Assembly (NCBI RefSeq): GCF_003864975.1
Contig: NZ_BHGL01000001.1
Location: 85,066 to 149,065 of the forward strand
Length of the DNA: 64,000 nt
DNA from: Sulfuriferula thiophila
GTDB taxonomy: Bacteria > Pseudomonadota > Gammaproteobacteria > Burkholderiales > Sulfuriferulaceae
Reading direction: 5' to 3'
In this document: positions 36,118 through 45,722 of the stretch, piece after piece
How positions within the stretch are numbered: the stretch's first letter is position 1
Layout of the letters: every line of letters begins with the position of its first letter
Position numbers and translations under genes: made by a program
Notes under the pieces: generated by a model
Told to the model about the DNA's origin: nothing
The model's input: the letters and a program-made list of their open reading frames with translations, nothing else
The model's database searches: none

Positions 36118-39100
36118 TTAATCTTTCAACAAGCTATCCAGGGTTACAGCTTTAGGTTTTACCAACCAGAACTGTGCCACAACTTCGCTCAGGTTTTCCA
36201 GCATCCAGCGCGCACGTGCGCTGTTGGTGTGCTTGGCATGCGCTTCGATACGCTGCTTGAGGAAGTGGCGATATTCAACCGTAGGTTCTGTGTGGATGCG
36301 CTGAATATCAATGAGCTCATTGTTGTAACGATTGGCAAAGTCACCTTTGGCATCGTAAATCAGTGCAAAACCGCCGGTCATGCCTGCGCCGAAGTTGATG
36401 CCCGTCTCGCCCAGCACGACCACGCAACCACCGGTCATGTATTCGCAGCAGTGATCGCCTGCGCCTTCAATAACGGCGTAAGCGCCCGAGTTACGCACCG
36501 CAAAGCGTTCGCCAGCCAGACCCGCAGCAAACAGTTCACCACCGGTCGCGCCATACAGGCAGGTGTTACCGATAATCACGGCTTCATGCGAGGCAAAGCC
36601 GGAATGAGCTGGTGGCTGAATCGCAATGAGACCGCCCGACATGCCTTTACCCACATAGTCGTTAGCGTCGCCAGAGAGCAGCAGTTGCAAGCCATTATGG
36701 TTCCATACGCCAAAGCTCTGGCCAGCCGAGCCTTGTAGCTTGATAGTCAAGCAACCCGCCGGCAAGCCTTCAGCGCCATGTGCGCGGGCAATTTCGCCGG
36801 ACAGGCGTGCGCCGATGGAACGGTTGACGTTACGCACCGCATATTCCAGCGTGGCCGGGATTTTGCTCTGGATGCAGTCATGCGCATCCTTGACCATTTG
36901 CTCGGCCAGCTCGCCCTTGTCGAACGAAGGGTTAGAAGCTTCGATGCAGAAACGTGGCTCGCTATCCGGGATGCTGCCCTGGCTGAGCAGGGTTTGCAGA
37001 TTCAGGCGGCCCTGACGTGCAGTATCGCCCTGATTGAGCTTGAGCAGGTCGATGCGGCCAATCAGTTCTTCGATACTGCGTATACCCAGCTTGGCCATCC
37101 ATTCGCGGGTTTCCATGGCAACGAAAGTGAAGAAATTCACGACCATGTCCGGCAAACCGATGAAATGCTGTTTGCGTAAGCGCTCATCCTGTGTCGCCAC
37201 ACCTGTGGCGCAGTTGTTAAGGTGGCAGATACGCAAGTATTTGCAACCCAGCGCGATCATAGGCGCGGTGCCGAAGCCAAAGCTTTCGGCGCCGAGGATC
37301 GCGGCCTTGATTACGTCATAGCCGGTTTTCAAACCACCGTCTGCCTGGACGCGAACGCGACCACGCAAGCCGTTAGCACGTAAAACTTGTTGTGCCTCAG
37401 TCAGGCCCAGCTCCCATGGCGTGCCAGCATATTTCACACTGGTAAGCGGTGATGCGCCAGTACCACCATCGTAACCGGAGATGGTGATCAGATCAGCATA
37501 GGCCTTGGCTACACCAGCAGCTACCGTGCCTACGCCAGGTTCGGCTACCAGTTTGACGGATACCAATGCCTTAGGGTTAACCTGCTTCAAGTCGAAAATC
37601 AATTGAGCCAGATCTTCGATGGAATAAATGTCATGGTGCGGCGGTGGCGAAATCAGCGAAATGCCAGGCTTGGCGCAACGCAGACGGGCAATCATTTCCG
37701 ATACTTTATGCCCTGGCAATTGTCCGCCTTCACCCGGCTTGGCGCCTTGTGAAATCTTGATCTGCAACACTTCGGCATTAACCAGATAATGCGCGGTGAC
37801 ACCAAAACGCCCAGATGCGACCTGTTTGATCTTGGACATTTTCATGGTGCCATAACGCACTGGATCTTCGCCGCCTTCACCGGAGTTAGAGCGGCCGCCA
37901 ATACGGTTCATGCCTTCAGCCAAAGCTTCATGTGCTTCAGGTGATAATGCACCCAGCGACATTCCGGCGGAATCGAAGCGCTTGAGGATGGCTTGGATGG
38001 ATTCCACTTCATCGATAGAGATAGGCTGTGCATCTTCGCTCAAGCCCATCAGGTCACGTAACATCGCGACCTGGCGGCCATTCACCAGATCAGCGTATTC
38101 TTTGTACAGCGCATAATCACCAGTTTGCACAGCTTTCTGCAATTGGGTGACGACGTCAGGGTTGTAGGCGTGGAACTCTTCACCGAAGATAAATTTCAGC
38201 AAGCCGCCCTGGCCAATAGGGCGCATAGGATTAAAGGCAGCGCGTGCCAGTTGTTTCTGGTCTTCCTCGAAATCGGTAAAGTTGGCACCGGAAATGCGGG
38301 AAACCGTACCTTTCAGGCTCAGGTCAATGACTTCTTCATGTATGCCGACGGCTTCGAACAATTGCGCGCCGCGATAGCTGGCAATGGTAGAGATACCCAT
38401 TTTTGACAGCACTTTGAGCAGGCCTTTGTCAGTACCTTTGCGGTAATTAGCCAGGGCTTTTTCCGGTTTGAGTTTGACTTCATCCTTGTCCACCATTTCC
38501 AGAATGGCCTGGTAAGCCAGGTAAGGATAGACTGCGGTTGCGCCATAGCCGATCAGGCATGCGATCTGATGCGGGTCACGTGCGCTGGCGGTTTCGGCAA
38601 TAATATTGCAGTCGCAACGCAAGCCCGCGCTGATCAGCGCATGGTGCACTGCACCCACGGCGAATAGCGAGTGGATAGGCAGCATGGCTTTGCCTATGCC
38701 GCGATCCGATAGCACGATGATGACGTTACCGGCTTTTACTGCGGCAACCGCTTCAGCGGTGAGCTTTTCCAATGCCGCCTGCAGGGTGGTCTCTGCCGGG
38801 TGATAACTCAGTTTCAGGTGAGTGGAACGGTAAGCCGGGTCAGTCAGTGTGGTCAGGTGCGTGAACGCATCATTTGACAGCACAGGTGACGGCACTTCCA
38901 GGCGATGCGCATGCTCAGGCGTTTGCTCGAATAAGTTGCGTTCAGGGCCGAAACAAGTGTTCAGCGACATCACCACCGCTTCACGGATAGGATCAATCGG
39001 TGGATTGGTGACCTGCGCAAACTGCTGGCGCATGTAATCAAATGGCGAGCGCACTTTTTGTGACAGTACGGCCATAGGCGTGTCATCACCCATGGAACCG

Positions 39101-40563
39101 ATAGCTTCCTGACCGTCTTCAGCCAGCACGCGCAGTACCTGATCACGTTCTTCAAAGCTTACGCCGAACAGTTTCTGGTAGATGGACAGGCTGGGCGCAT
39201 CCATGCGTGCCAGTTTGGCATCCTGTTCCATGCCCAATTCCAGGCGCTGCGATTGCTTGAGCCATTCGCGATAAGGGTGGGCCGATTTGAGTTCGGCTTC
39301 GATGTCAGCCGGCAACAGTATTTTTCCGGTGTGCAGGTCAGCTGCGATCATCTGACCGGGCTTGATCCGGCCTTTTTGTACCACGTCTTCCGGCGCGTAA
39401 TTCCATACGCCGATTTCGGAAGCGATGGTGAAATGGCGGTCCTTGGTAACGACATAACGGGCTGGACGCAGACCGTTACGGTCGAGCAGGCAGGCGCCGT
39501 AGCGGCCATCAGTCAGTACCACGCCTGCAGGGCCGTCCCATGGTTCCATGTGCATGGAGTTGTATTCGTAGAAGGCGCGTAAATCGGCATCCATTTCCGG
39601 TACATTTTGCCATGCTGGCGGAATCAGCATGCGTAAGCTGCGGAACAGCCCAGCACCGCCCATGACCAAGCCTTCCAGCATGTTGTCCATGCTGTAGGAG
39701 TCTGAGCCATTGCGCGAAACGATAGGGCGGACATCGTCCATGTTCGGCAGCAGCGGAGTGGCAAATTTGCGCTCGCGTGCCAGTGACCAGTTGCGGTTGC
39801 CTTGTACTGTGTTGATCTCGCCGTTATGAGCGAGGTAGCGGAACGGCTGCGCCAGACGCCATTCCGGCCAGGTGTTGGTAGAGAAACGCTGGTGATAAAC
39901 GGCCAGTGACGAAGCAAAGCGTTCGTCGCTTAAATCTTTGAAGAAAATCGGCAATGCATCCGGCATCACCAGACCTTTGTACAGCACGACATTGCCAGAC
40001 AAGGTTGGAATGTAGAAGGCTTTGTCGCCAGCCAGGGCTTTTTCTGTCAGACGGCGCGCGATGTAGAGCTTGCGCTCGAAGACTTCGGCATCCATTTCTG
40101 CAGGGCAATTGACGAATACTTGTTCGAAATGCGGTAACGTCGCCAGTGCATATTTGCCGCAGACAGACGCATCCACCGGTAGCAGGCGATAGCCGGCGAC
40201 TTCCAGGCCTTGGGCAGTCAATTCGCGGGTGAGTGTGTCACGGGCGATGGTGGCAAGACCCGTGTCCTGATTCAGGAACACCAGGCCGGCTGCGTAATGC
40301 GCATGCAGCGTAAAACCGCATTCTGCGGCAACGGCACGCAAAAATGCATCGGGTTTCTTGAATAATAAACCACAGCCGTCACCTGATTTGCCGTCTGCCG
40401 CAACGGCACCGCGGTGAGTCAGGCATGCCAACGATGAAATCGCCGTTTGCACCAGCCAGTGGCTCGGCTGGTCGTCCAGCTGGGCCATCAGGCCGAAACC
40501 ACAACTATCTTGTTCAAAATCGGGGCGGTAAAGAGTCCCCTGCAACCAGCTCTGTCTGTCCAT
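36118..40563 (-). CDS. gltB: Glutamate synthase large subunit GltB
   Basis: GltB makes two glutamates from glutamine and 2-oxoglutarate. The 1481-residue protein has a 20-residue leader before C21-G-F-G-L-M-A; the Cys becomes the N-terminal nucleophile of the amidotransferase domain after cleavage. The middle and synthase domains follow, with RISGANFTDFEEDQ, the FMN-site region ISGYDGGTGASPLTS, CATGVATQDERLRKQH, and the C-terminal Gly-rich beta-helix (GATGGELFAAG, GGCVVVLGETGINFGAGMTG). It is a normal full-length gene in the gltB-gltD order. Confidence 0.97.
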   Translation of the reverse strand: MDRQSWLQGTLYRPDFEQDSCGFGLMAQLDDQPSHWLVQTAISSLACLTHRGAVAADGKSGDGCGLLFKKPDAFLRAVAAECGFTLHAHYAAGLVFLNQDTGLATIARDTLTRELTAQGLEVAGYRLLPVDASVCGKYALATLPHFEQVFVNCPAEMDAEVFERKLYIARRLTEKALAGDKAFYIPTLSGNVVLYKGLVMPDALPIFFKDLSDERFASSLAVYHQRFSTNTWPEWRLAQPFRYLAHNGEINTVQGNRNWSLARERKFATPLLPNMDDVRPIVSRNGSDSYSMDNMLEGLVMGGAGLFRSLRMLIPPAWQNVPEMDADLRAFYEYNSMHMEPWDGPAGVVLTDGRYGACLLDRNGLRPARYVVTKDRHFTIASEIGVWNYAPEDVVQKGRIKPGQMIAADLHTGKILLPADIEAELKSAHPYREWLKQSQRLELGMEQDAKLARMDAPSLSIYQKLFGVSFEERDQVLRVLAEDGQEAIGSMGDDTPMAVLSQKVRSPFDYMRQQFAQVTNPPIDPIREAVVMSLNTCFGPERNLFEQTPEHAHRLEVPSPVLSNDAFTHLTTLTDPAYRSTHLKLSYHPAETTLQAALEKLTAEAVAAVKAGNVIIVLSDRGIGKAMLPIHSLFAVGAVHHALISAGLRCDCNIIAETASARDPHQIACLIGYGATAVYPYLAYQAILEMVDKDEVKLKPEKALANYRKGTDKGLLKVLSKMGISTIASYRGAQLFEAVGIHEEVIDLSLKGTVSRISGANFTDFEEDQKQLARAAFNPMRPIGQGGLLKFIFGEEFHAYNPDVVTQLQKAVQTGDYALYKEYADLVNGRQVAMLRDLMGLSEDAQPISIDEVESIQAILKRFDSAGMSLGALSPEAHEALAEGMNRIGGRSNSGEGGEDPVRYGTMKMSKIKQVASGRFGVTAHYLVNAEVLQIKISQGAKPGEGGQLPGHKVSEMIARLRCAKPGISLISPPPHHDIYSIEDLAQLIFDLKQVNPKALVSVKLVAEPGVGTVAAGVAKAYADLITISGYDGGTGASPLTSVKYAGTPWELGLTEAQQVLRANGLRGRVRVQADGGLKTGYDVIKAAILGAESFGFGTAPMIALGCKYLRICHLNNCATGVATQDERLRKQHFIGLPDMVVNFFTFVAMETREWMAKLGIRSIEELIGRIDLLKLNQGDTARQGRLNLQTLLSQGSIPDSEPRFCIEASNPSFDKGELAEQMVKDAHDCIQSKIPATLEYAVRNVNRSIGARLSGEIARAHGAEGLPAGCLTIKLQGSAGQSFGVWNHNGLQLLLSGDANDYVGKGMSGGLIAIQPPAHSGFASHEAVIIGNTCLYGATGGELFAAGLAGERFAVRNSGAYAVIEGAGDHCCEYMTGGCVVVLGETGINFGAGMTGGFALIYDAKGDFANRYNNELIDIQRIHTEPTVEYRHFLKQRIEAHAKHTNSARARWMLENLSEVVAQFWLVKPKAVTLDSLLKD

Positions 40564-40754
40564 TGGTAGCGATATAAAAGTTAAAACGAAATGTCCTCGA
40601 TTCTACCTCGATCAGCCGGTATCAGGCAATGCTAATATGATTTTTTGCTATGAATTCATGCTATTCCTGTAGGATAAACACTATTTTTGACTCGTTTACA
40701 TGGCTTTAATCGGTTTGAAAAAATGTCGCAGCGGAGTAATTGATATGTTCGGAG

Positions 40755-41537
40755 TTATTTCAATATCCTGCGTCGTGTCAGTCCAACTGCCAGCCAGTAG
40801 CTGACGCCGGCCCAGGCCAGCATGGCGGCCACGTGAGCCATGATTGCGGTGGGGGCATGGCCGAGTATCAGTGGCCGCACCAGATCTATGGCGTGGGATA
40901 GCGGCAGCACGGCCGCTACATTCTGCAGAATTTCGGGCATGCGCTCCACCGGGTAGAACACGCCGCATAGCAATACCATCGGGGTAATGACCAGGGTGAA
41001 GTAGTACATGAAAAAATCATAGCTGGGGGACACGGCAGTCATTACCAGCCCCATCGCGGAGAAGGTGAGTCCGATGAGCACGACCACCGGGATCACCCAC
41101 AGGCTGAGCACCCAGTTGGCTTGCAAGCCCAGCGCCCAGATCACGGCCAGAATGGCGAGCCCGGACAGCAAGCTTTTCGATGCGCCCCAGGTCAGTTCGG
41201 CCAGCATTACATCATCCAGCGTTAGCGGCGCATTGAGGATGGCTTCCCAGGTCTTTTGCACGTGCATGCGCGAGAAACCGGAGTACAGTACTTCGAATGT
41301 CGCACTGTTCATAGTGGAATAGCAGATCGTGCCTGCCGCGAGGAATGTCATGTAGCTGGCACCGCCCACTTGCGGGATCAGGCTGCCCAGGCCATAGCCA
41401 AAGCCGAGCATGTAGAACATGGGGTCGGCCAGGTTGCCAAGTATGCTGGAGCCGGCGAGTTTTTTCCACACAAGGAAATTGCGCCGCCACACCGGGATGA
41501 AGCGCCATGAAAACTGAGGGTGACTAAAATAGCTCAT
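40755..41537 (-). CDS. ABC-2 type permease (NodJ-like)
   Basis: The 260-residue protein has about six membrane helices and the ABC-2 layout. Marks are RRNFLVWKKLAGSSILGNLADPMFYMLGFGYGL in parts near the N terminus, and VFYPVERMPEILQNVAAVLPLSHAID near the end. It resembles NodJ, the permease of Nod-factor export, but such NodIJ-like pairs are common in non-nodulating betaproteobacteria, where the cargo is unknown. The start overlaps the ATPase stop by 4 bases. Confidence 0.85.
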   Translation of the reverse strand: MSYFSHPQFSWRFIPVWRRNFLVWKKLAGSSILGNLADPMFYMLGFGYGLGSLIPQVGGASYMTFLAAGTICYSTMNSATFEVLYSGFSRMHVQKTWEAILNAPLTLDDVMLAELTWGASKSLLSGLAILAVIWALGLQANWVLSLWVIPVVVLIGLTFSAMGLVMTAVSPSYDFFMYYFTLVITPMVLLCGVFYPVERMPEILQNVAAVLPLSHAIDLVRPLILGHAPTAIMAHVAAMLAWAGVSYWLAVGLTRRRILK

Positions 41538-42448
41538 GCGTCGCGTAACTCACGTCCGGTAAATTTCAGAAATACGTCTTCCAGATTGGAGGGGCGCTGC
41601 ACATAGCGCAACTCGCATTGTCCGCGTAATTGTTCGATAAGCGCGTTGCAGTTATGGGTATAGCAGAACAGCGTTTCACCGGTAATTTCGTGGCGAGTAC
41701 ACCAGGTGGCACCGTGCTGATTTGCCCACTCATCGACCGTTTCACCATAAATTTCGACAACATTTGGCTCAATTTCGGCAGCAATCATATCGCGTGGATT
41801 GCCCGCAGCAATGACCTTGCCGTGATCCAGTATCACCAGGTTGTCGCACAGTCGTTCGGCTTCTTCCATGAAATGGGTGGTAAGCAATATGGTTTTGCCC
41901 TGATGTATCAGCCGGCGCAGACCTTGCCAGATGACGTGGCGGGCTTGCGGGTCGAGTCCGGTGGTGGGTTCGTCGAGCAGGATCAGTTCAGGGTCGTTGA
42001 CCAGCGCGCGCGCCAGAGTGAGGCGACGTTTCATGCCGCCGGACAGGGTGGTGATTTTGGTGTCGGCTTTACTGGTCAGACCGGCAAATTCCAGCAATCC
42101 GGGTATGCGGCTGCTGATCAGCGCATCGGACAAACCAAAGTAGCGTCCGTAAATCAGCAGGTTTTCCGCGACGCTGAAATCCGGGTCGAGATTATCCATT
42201 TGCGGTACCACGCCAATACGCGCGCGTGCCTGCCGTGCATGCAGCGGGATGGTTTCATCAAATATGCTGATTTCGCCAGTGTCCGGTGCAATCAGGCCCA
42301 GTAACATTTTGAGCGTGGTGGTTTTGCCCGCTCCATTCGGACCGAGTAAGCCAAAACATTCGCCACGTTTGATATCCAGATCCAGTCCACGTACTACTTC
42401 TGTATTGCCGTAGCGCTTGGCTAAGTTCCGTACTTTTATGATAGGCAT
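41534..42448 (-). CDS. ABC transporter ATP-binding protein (NodI-like)
   Basis: The 304-residue ATPase has Walker A GPNGAGKT (36-43), the signature LSGGMKRRLTLARAL, Walker B LILLDEPTTGLDP and the switch His in LLTTHFMEEAE. The extra C-terminal part (about 220-304) with CELRYVQRPSNLEDVFLKFTGREL is typical of the NodI/DrrA group. It works with the permease encoded next. The first codons overlap the hydrolase gene by 13 bases. Confidence 0.9.
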   Translation of the reverse strand: MPIIKVRNLAKRYGNTEVVRGLDLDIKRGECFGLLGPNGAGKTTTLKMLLGLIAPDTGEISIFDETIPLHARQARARIGVVPQMDNLDPDFSVAENLLIYGRYFGLSDALISSRIPGLLEFAGLTSKADTKITTLSGGMKRRLTLARALVNDPELILLDEPTTGLDPQARHVIWQGLRRLIHQGKTILLTTHFMEEAERLCDNLVILDHGKVIAAGNPRDMIAAEIEPNVVEIYGETVDEWANQHGATWCTRHEITGETLFCYTHNCNALIEQLRGQCELRYVQRPSNLEDVFLKFTGRELRDA

Positions 42449-43041
42449 GCTGTCAGTGCTACGGCTTTGAGTTCAGCCAGTTTGCCATGGAAAAAGTGTC
42501 CGGCGTCAGCGATGGGTTTGAATACAATATCATGCAGTTGCGCCCAGTCTTGCGCGTCGGAAAAGGGCACAACCTCGTCGTCGACACCGTGGATAATGGT
42601 GGTGTTGGCAGGTACCGCTCCGAAATCATACAGATTAACGGCCGGGCCTATCAATATCAGCTTACTCACCGGGATTTGTTGCGCAACGCGATGTTGCACG
42701 TAACCGCCAAAGGAAAACCCGGCGAGAATGATGGGTAATGCAGTGTCGTAATGACTGCGCACGAAGGCGATGACCGCCAGCATGTCTTCGGTCTCACCAT
42801 TACCACCGGTATATTCGCCATCGCTGCTGCCTACCCCGCGAAAATTGGGACGTACGGCCACATAGCCCTGATCATGGCAAAGCTGAGCGATGCTCTGCAC
42901 CACTTTGTTGTCCATGGTGCCGCCGTGCAGTGGGTGCGGATGGGCGATGAAGGCCAGGCCACGACGGTTATCACCGGGGTCGTTGACCAGCGTTTCAATA
43001 TGGCCGATGGCGGATTTGATGCGTAATTTGGAGCGTTTCAT
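42436..43041 (-). CDS. Alpha/beta hydrolase (KANL3/dienelactone-hydrolase-like)
   Basis: The 201-residue protein has HPHPLHGGTMDNKVVQ near the start, RPNFRGVGSSDGEYTGG, the nucleophile elbow G-F-S-F-G-G, IHGVDDEVVPFSDA with the acid, and the catalytic His in GHFFHGKL. Such small cytoplasmic hydrolases have wide, mostly untested substrates. The start overlaps the ferredoxin stop by 4 bases and the end overlaps the ATPase start, so four genes (ferredoxin, hydrolase, ATPase, permease) form one unit. Confidence 0.85.
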   Translation of the reverse strand: MKRSKLRIKSAIGHIETLVNDPGDNRRGLAFIAHPHPLHGGTMDNKVVQSIAQLCHDQGYVAVRPNFRGVGSSDGEYTGGNGETEDMLAVIAFVRSHYDTALPIILAGFSFGGYVQHRVAQQIPVSKLILIGPAVNLYDFGAVPANTTIIHGVDDEVVPFSDAQDWAQLHDIVFKPIADAGHFFHGKLAELKAVALTACLS

Positions 43042-43349
43042 TTTAAAAGCAGGCGTTCGACGACGCGCCCGTGTTGCAAATGCTCTTCGATAATTTCGTC
43101 AATATCCTGTTCATCGATAAAGGTGTACCAGACTTCTTCGGGATACACCACCAGCAAGGGGCCTTCGCTACATCTGTCCATGCACCCGGCGCTGTTGATC
43201 CGGCATTTGCCCTCGCCATTCATATCCAGCGCCTTGATTTTTTTCTTGGCGTAATCGCGCATGGCCTGGCCGCCGGATGCGCCGCAGCATTTTGCGCCGT
43301 CATCGCGCTGATTGGTGCAAAAAAATACATGGTGTTTGAAGTAACTCAT
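43038..43349 (-). CDS. Thioredoxin-fold [2Fe-2S] ferredoxin
   Basis: The 103-residue protein starts MSYFKHHVFFCTNQRDDG, with Cys residues in F-F-C-T-N-Q, K-C-C-G-A, G-K-C-R-I-N-S-A-G-C and D-R-C-S-E-G-P. This spacing matches the thioredoxin-like [2Fe-2S] ferredoxins. The electron partner is unknown. It is the first gene of the minus-strand unit that continues into the hydrolase and ABC genes. Confidence 0.88.
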   Translation of the reverse strand: MSYFKHHVFFCTNQRDDGAKCCGASGGQAMRDYAKKKIKALDMNGEGKCRINSAGCMDRCSEGPLLVVYPEEVWYTFIDEQDIDEIIEEHLQHGRVVERLLLK

Positions 43350-43458
43350 TGCGTTGCCTTAACGTAAATCCAGCCTGTAGTTTAGCATTAGCTGCCCAAT
43401 TCCTTCTACTTGCTGGGTATAATTGGGCTATCCAATTTAATCAAAGCTATTATTAAAG

Positions 43459-44547
43459 ATGCAAACCTTAACTGTTGCCCTGGGTAACCGCAGCTACCCT
43501 ATCCATATCGGCATGGATCTGCTCAAACAAGCCGAACTGATTGTCTCCCATTTGCCGCAGAAGCGCGTGGCGGTGATTACCAATACTACGGTGGCACCAT
43601 TGTATCTGGCGACACTGACTGCTGGACTGGAAGCGCATGGCGTAGAAGTCTTGCCTATCATCTTGCCCGATGGCGAACAATACAAAACCTGGGAAACCCT
43701 GAACAGCATCTTCGATGCGCTGTTGACGCATCGTTGTGAACGCAAGACCACCTTGATTGCACTGGGTGGCGGCGTGATCGGCGACCTGACCGGGTTTGCG
43801 GCAGCGAGTTATTTGCGTGGCGTGCCGTTCATCCAGATACCTACGACTTTGCTGGCGCAGGTGGATTCTTCCGTGGGCGGCAAGACCGGCATCAATCACC
43901 CGCTGGGTAAAAACATGATAGGCGCGTTCTACCAGCCGCAACTGGTGCTGGCGGATACGCGTACCCTGGCGACGCTGCCGGCGCGCGAATTGTCTGCCGG
44001 GCTGGCGGAAGTGATCAAATACGGGTTGATTTATGATGCGGCGTTCTTTGACTGGCTGGAAGCCAATATTGACAAGCTGCGCGCGCTGGATGAAACCAGT
44101 ATTGCCTATGCGGTTTACCGTTCGTGTGAAATCAAGGCGGAAGTGGTGGCCCAGGATGAGCGTGAATCCGGCTTGCGTGCATTGCTGAATCTGGGGCATA
44201 CCTTTGGTCATGCCATTGAATCGGGCATGGGTTATGGTAACTGGCTGCATGGCGAGGCGGTGGCGGCGGGGACGGTGCTGGCAGCGGATGTGTCGCAGCG
44301 CATGGGACTGATGACCGCTGCGGAAGTGGAACGGACGCGTGAGCTGTATCGCCGCGCCGGTTTGCCGGATACCGCGCCGGATCTTGGCGCAGCGAAATAC
44401 ATGGATTACATGGGGCTGGACAAGAAAGTCGAAGGCGGGCGCATCCGCTTTGTGCTGTTGCGCGGCATCGGCTCGGCATTTGTCAGTGCGGAGGTGCCCG
44501 AAGCTGACCTCACAGCGGCGTTGACCCATTATGTTCACGCCATTTAA
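43459..44547 (+). CDS. aroB: 3-dehydroquinate synthase AroB
   Basis: AroB closes the first ring of the shikimate pathway using NAD and a metal. The 362-residue protein shows [40 protein letters not shown] in parts, [21 protein letters not shown], and metal-ligand blocks HTFGHAIES and GEAVAAG. aroK, a usual upstream neighbour, is absent. It overlaps dgt by 17 bases. Confidence 0.97.
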   Translation: MQTLTVALGNRSYPIHIGMDLLKQAELIVSHLPQKRVAVITNTTVAPLYLATLTAGLEAHGVEVLPIILPDGEQYKTWETLNSIFDALLTHRCERKTTLIALGGGVIGDLTGFAAASYLRGVPFIQIPTTLLAQVDSSVGGKTGINHPLGKNMIGAFYQPQLVLADTRTLATLPARELSAGLAEVIKYGLIYDAAFFDWLEANIDKLRALDETSIAYAVYRSCEIKAEVVAQDERESGLRALLNLGHTFGHAIESGMGYGNWLHGEAVAAGTVLAADVSQRMGLMTAAEVERTRELYRRAGLPDTAPDLGAAKYMDYMGLDKKVEGGRIRFVLLRGIGSAFVSAEVPEADLTAALTHYVHAI

Positions 44548-45667
44548 TCTGGCGGCTTATGCCGCAACTGATGCGCAGTCGCGCGGACGGCACCATGCCG
44601 AACCGTCTGCCACCACCCGTGGCGAATTTCAGCGCGACCGCGACCGCATCATTCATTCCGGCGCATTCCGCCGCCTGGAATATAAAACCCAGGTATTTGT
44701 GAATCACGAGGGTGATCTGTTCCGTACCCGTTTGACGCATAGTCTGGAAGTTGCCCAGATCGGCCGCTCTATTGCCCGGGTGCTGGGGCTGAACGAGGAT
44801 CTGGTGGAAGCGATTTCGCTGGCGCATGACCTTGGACACACGCCGTTCGGCCATGCCGGACAGGATGCGCTGAACGCGTGCATGAAAGATTATGGTGGTT
44901 TTGAGCATAATCTGCAGAGCCTGCGCGTGGTCGACAAGCTGGAACAGCGTTATGCTGAATTCGATGGGCTGAACCTGTGTTTTGAAACGCGCGAGGGCAT
45001 ACTCAAACACTGCTCGCTGGATAATGCGCGCCAGCTCGGCGATGTCGGTGAACGCTTTCTGCACAAGCAGCAGCCCACACTGGAGGCGCAAGTAGCCAAT
45101 CTGGCCGATGAAATTGCCTATAACAACCATGACGTTGACGATGGTCTGCGTTCCGGTCTGATTACGCTGGCGCAACTGGAGCAAGTGGAGCTATTTGCGA
45201 CGCATCTGGCGCAGGTGCGCGAGCGTTATCCGCAATTGAGCGAGCGGCGTACCATCCACGAAACCGTGCGGCGCATGATAAACACGCTGGTGGTGGATTT
45301 GATCGCACAGAGTCAGACAGCCATTCAGGCGGCCGGAGTGAAGCACCCTGATGACGTACGTGCCGCACCGCAACTGATAGCATTCAGTCCGGCACTGGCT
45401 GCACAGAATCAGGCGCTCAAGCAGTTTTTGCGCAAACATCTGTACCGGCATTATCGCGTGGTACGCATGACCACGAAAGCGGCCCGGGTTGTGACCGAGT
45501 TGTTTGATGCCTTTTTGACGACGCCTGCGTTGTTACCGATAGAGCATCAGCCATTGCCACATAATGATGCGCCACGGATGATAGCGGATTATATTGCGGG
45601 CATGACCGACAGGTATGCGATGCGTGAGTATCGGCGCTTGTTTGCGATTGAGGATGTGCTGATTTAA
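44531..45667 (+). CDS. dgt: dGTP triphosphohydrolase-like HD-domain protein
   Basis: The 378-residue protein belongs to the Dgt family that splits dNTPs into nucleoside and triphosphate. The metal-binding HD motif is spread over [15 protein letters not shown] and [32 protein letters not shown] and [17 protein letters not shown] are further marks. Its ATG lies inside the aroB end, and the aroB-dgt order is common in betaproteobacteria. It converges with the porin gene across a strong hairpin (45681-45707). Confidence 0.93.
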   Translation: MFTPFNLAAYAATDAQSRGRHHAEPSATTRGEFQRDRDRIIHSGAFRRLEYKTQVFVNHEGDLFRTRLTHSLEVAQIGRSIARVLGLNEDLVEAISLAHDLGHTPFGHAGQDALNACMKDYGGFEHNLQSLRVVDKLEQRYAEFDGLNLCFETREGILKHCSLDNARQLGDVGERFLHKQQPTLEAQVANLADEIAYNNHDVDDGLRSGLITLAQLEQVELFATHLAQVRERYPQLSERRTIHETVRRMINTLVVDLIAQSQTAIQAAGVKHPDDVRAAPQLIAFSPALAAQNQALKQFLRKHLYRHYRVVRMTTKAARVVTELFDAFLTTPALLPIEHQPLPHNDAPRMIADYIAGMTDRYAMREYRRLFAIEDVLI

Positions 45668-45680
45668 TGCTGGAGGATTT

Positions 45681-45707
45681 GCCCGGCAGCAGCAAGTGCT
45701 GTCGGGC
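45681..45707. terminator. Hairpin between convergent dgt and porin genes
   Basis: GCCCGGCAGCA and TGCTGTCGGGC form an 11-bp stem with one G-T pair and a 5-base loop. It lies between two convergent genes, the usual place for a two-way terminator, but neither side has a good T-run. Confidence 0.5.
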
Positions 45708-45722
45708 AAGGATTGCAGTTGA

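Noticed and set aside
43468..44538. 356-codon open frame on the minus strand opposite aroB
   Set aside because: Composition is typical of an antisense shadow, and aroB on the plus strand has all family motifs.
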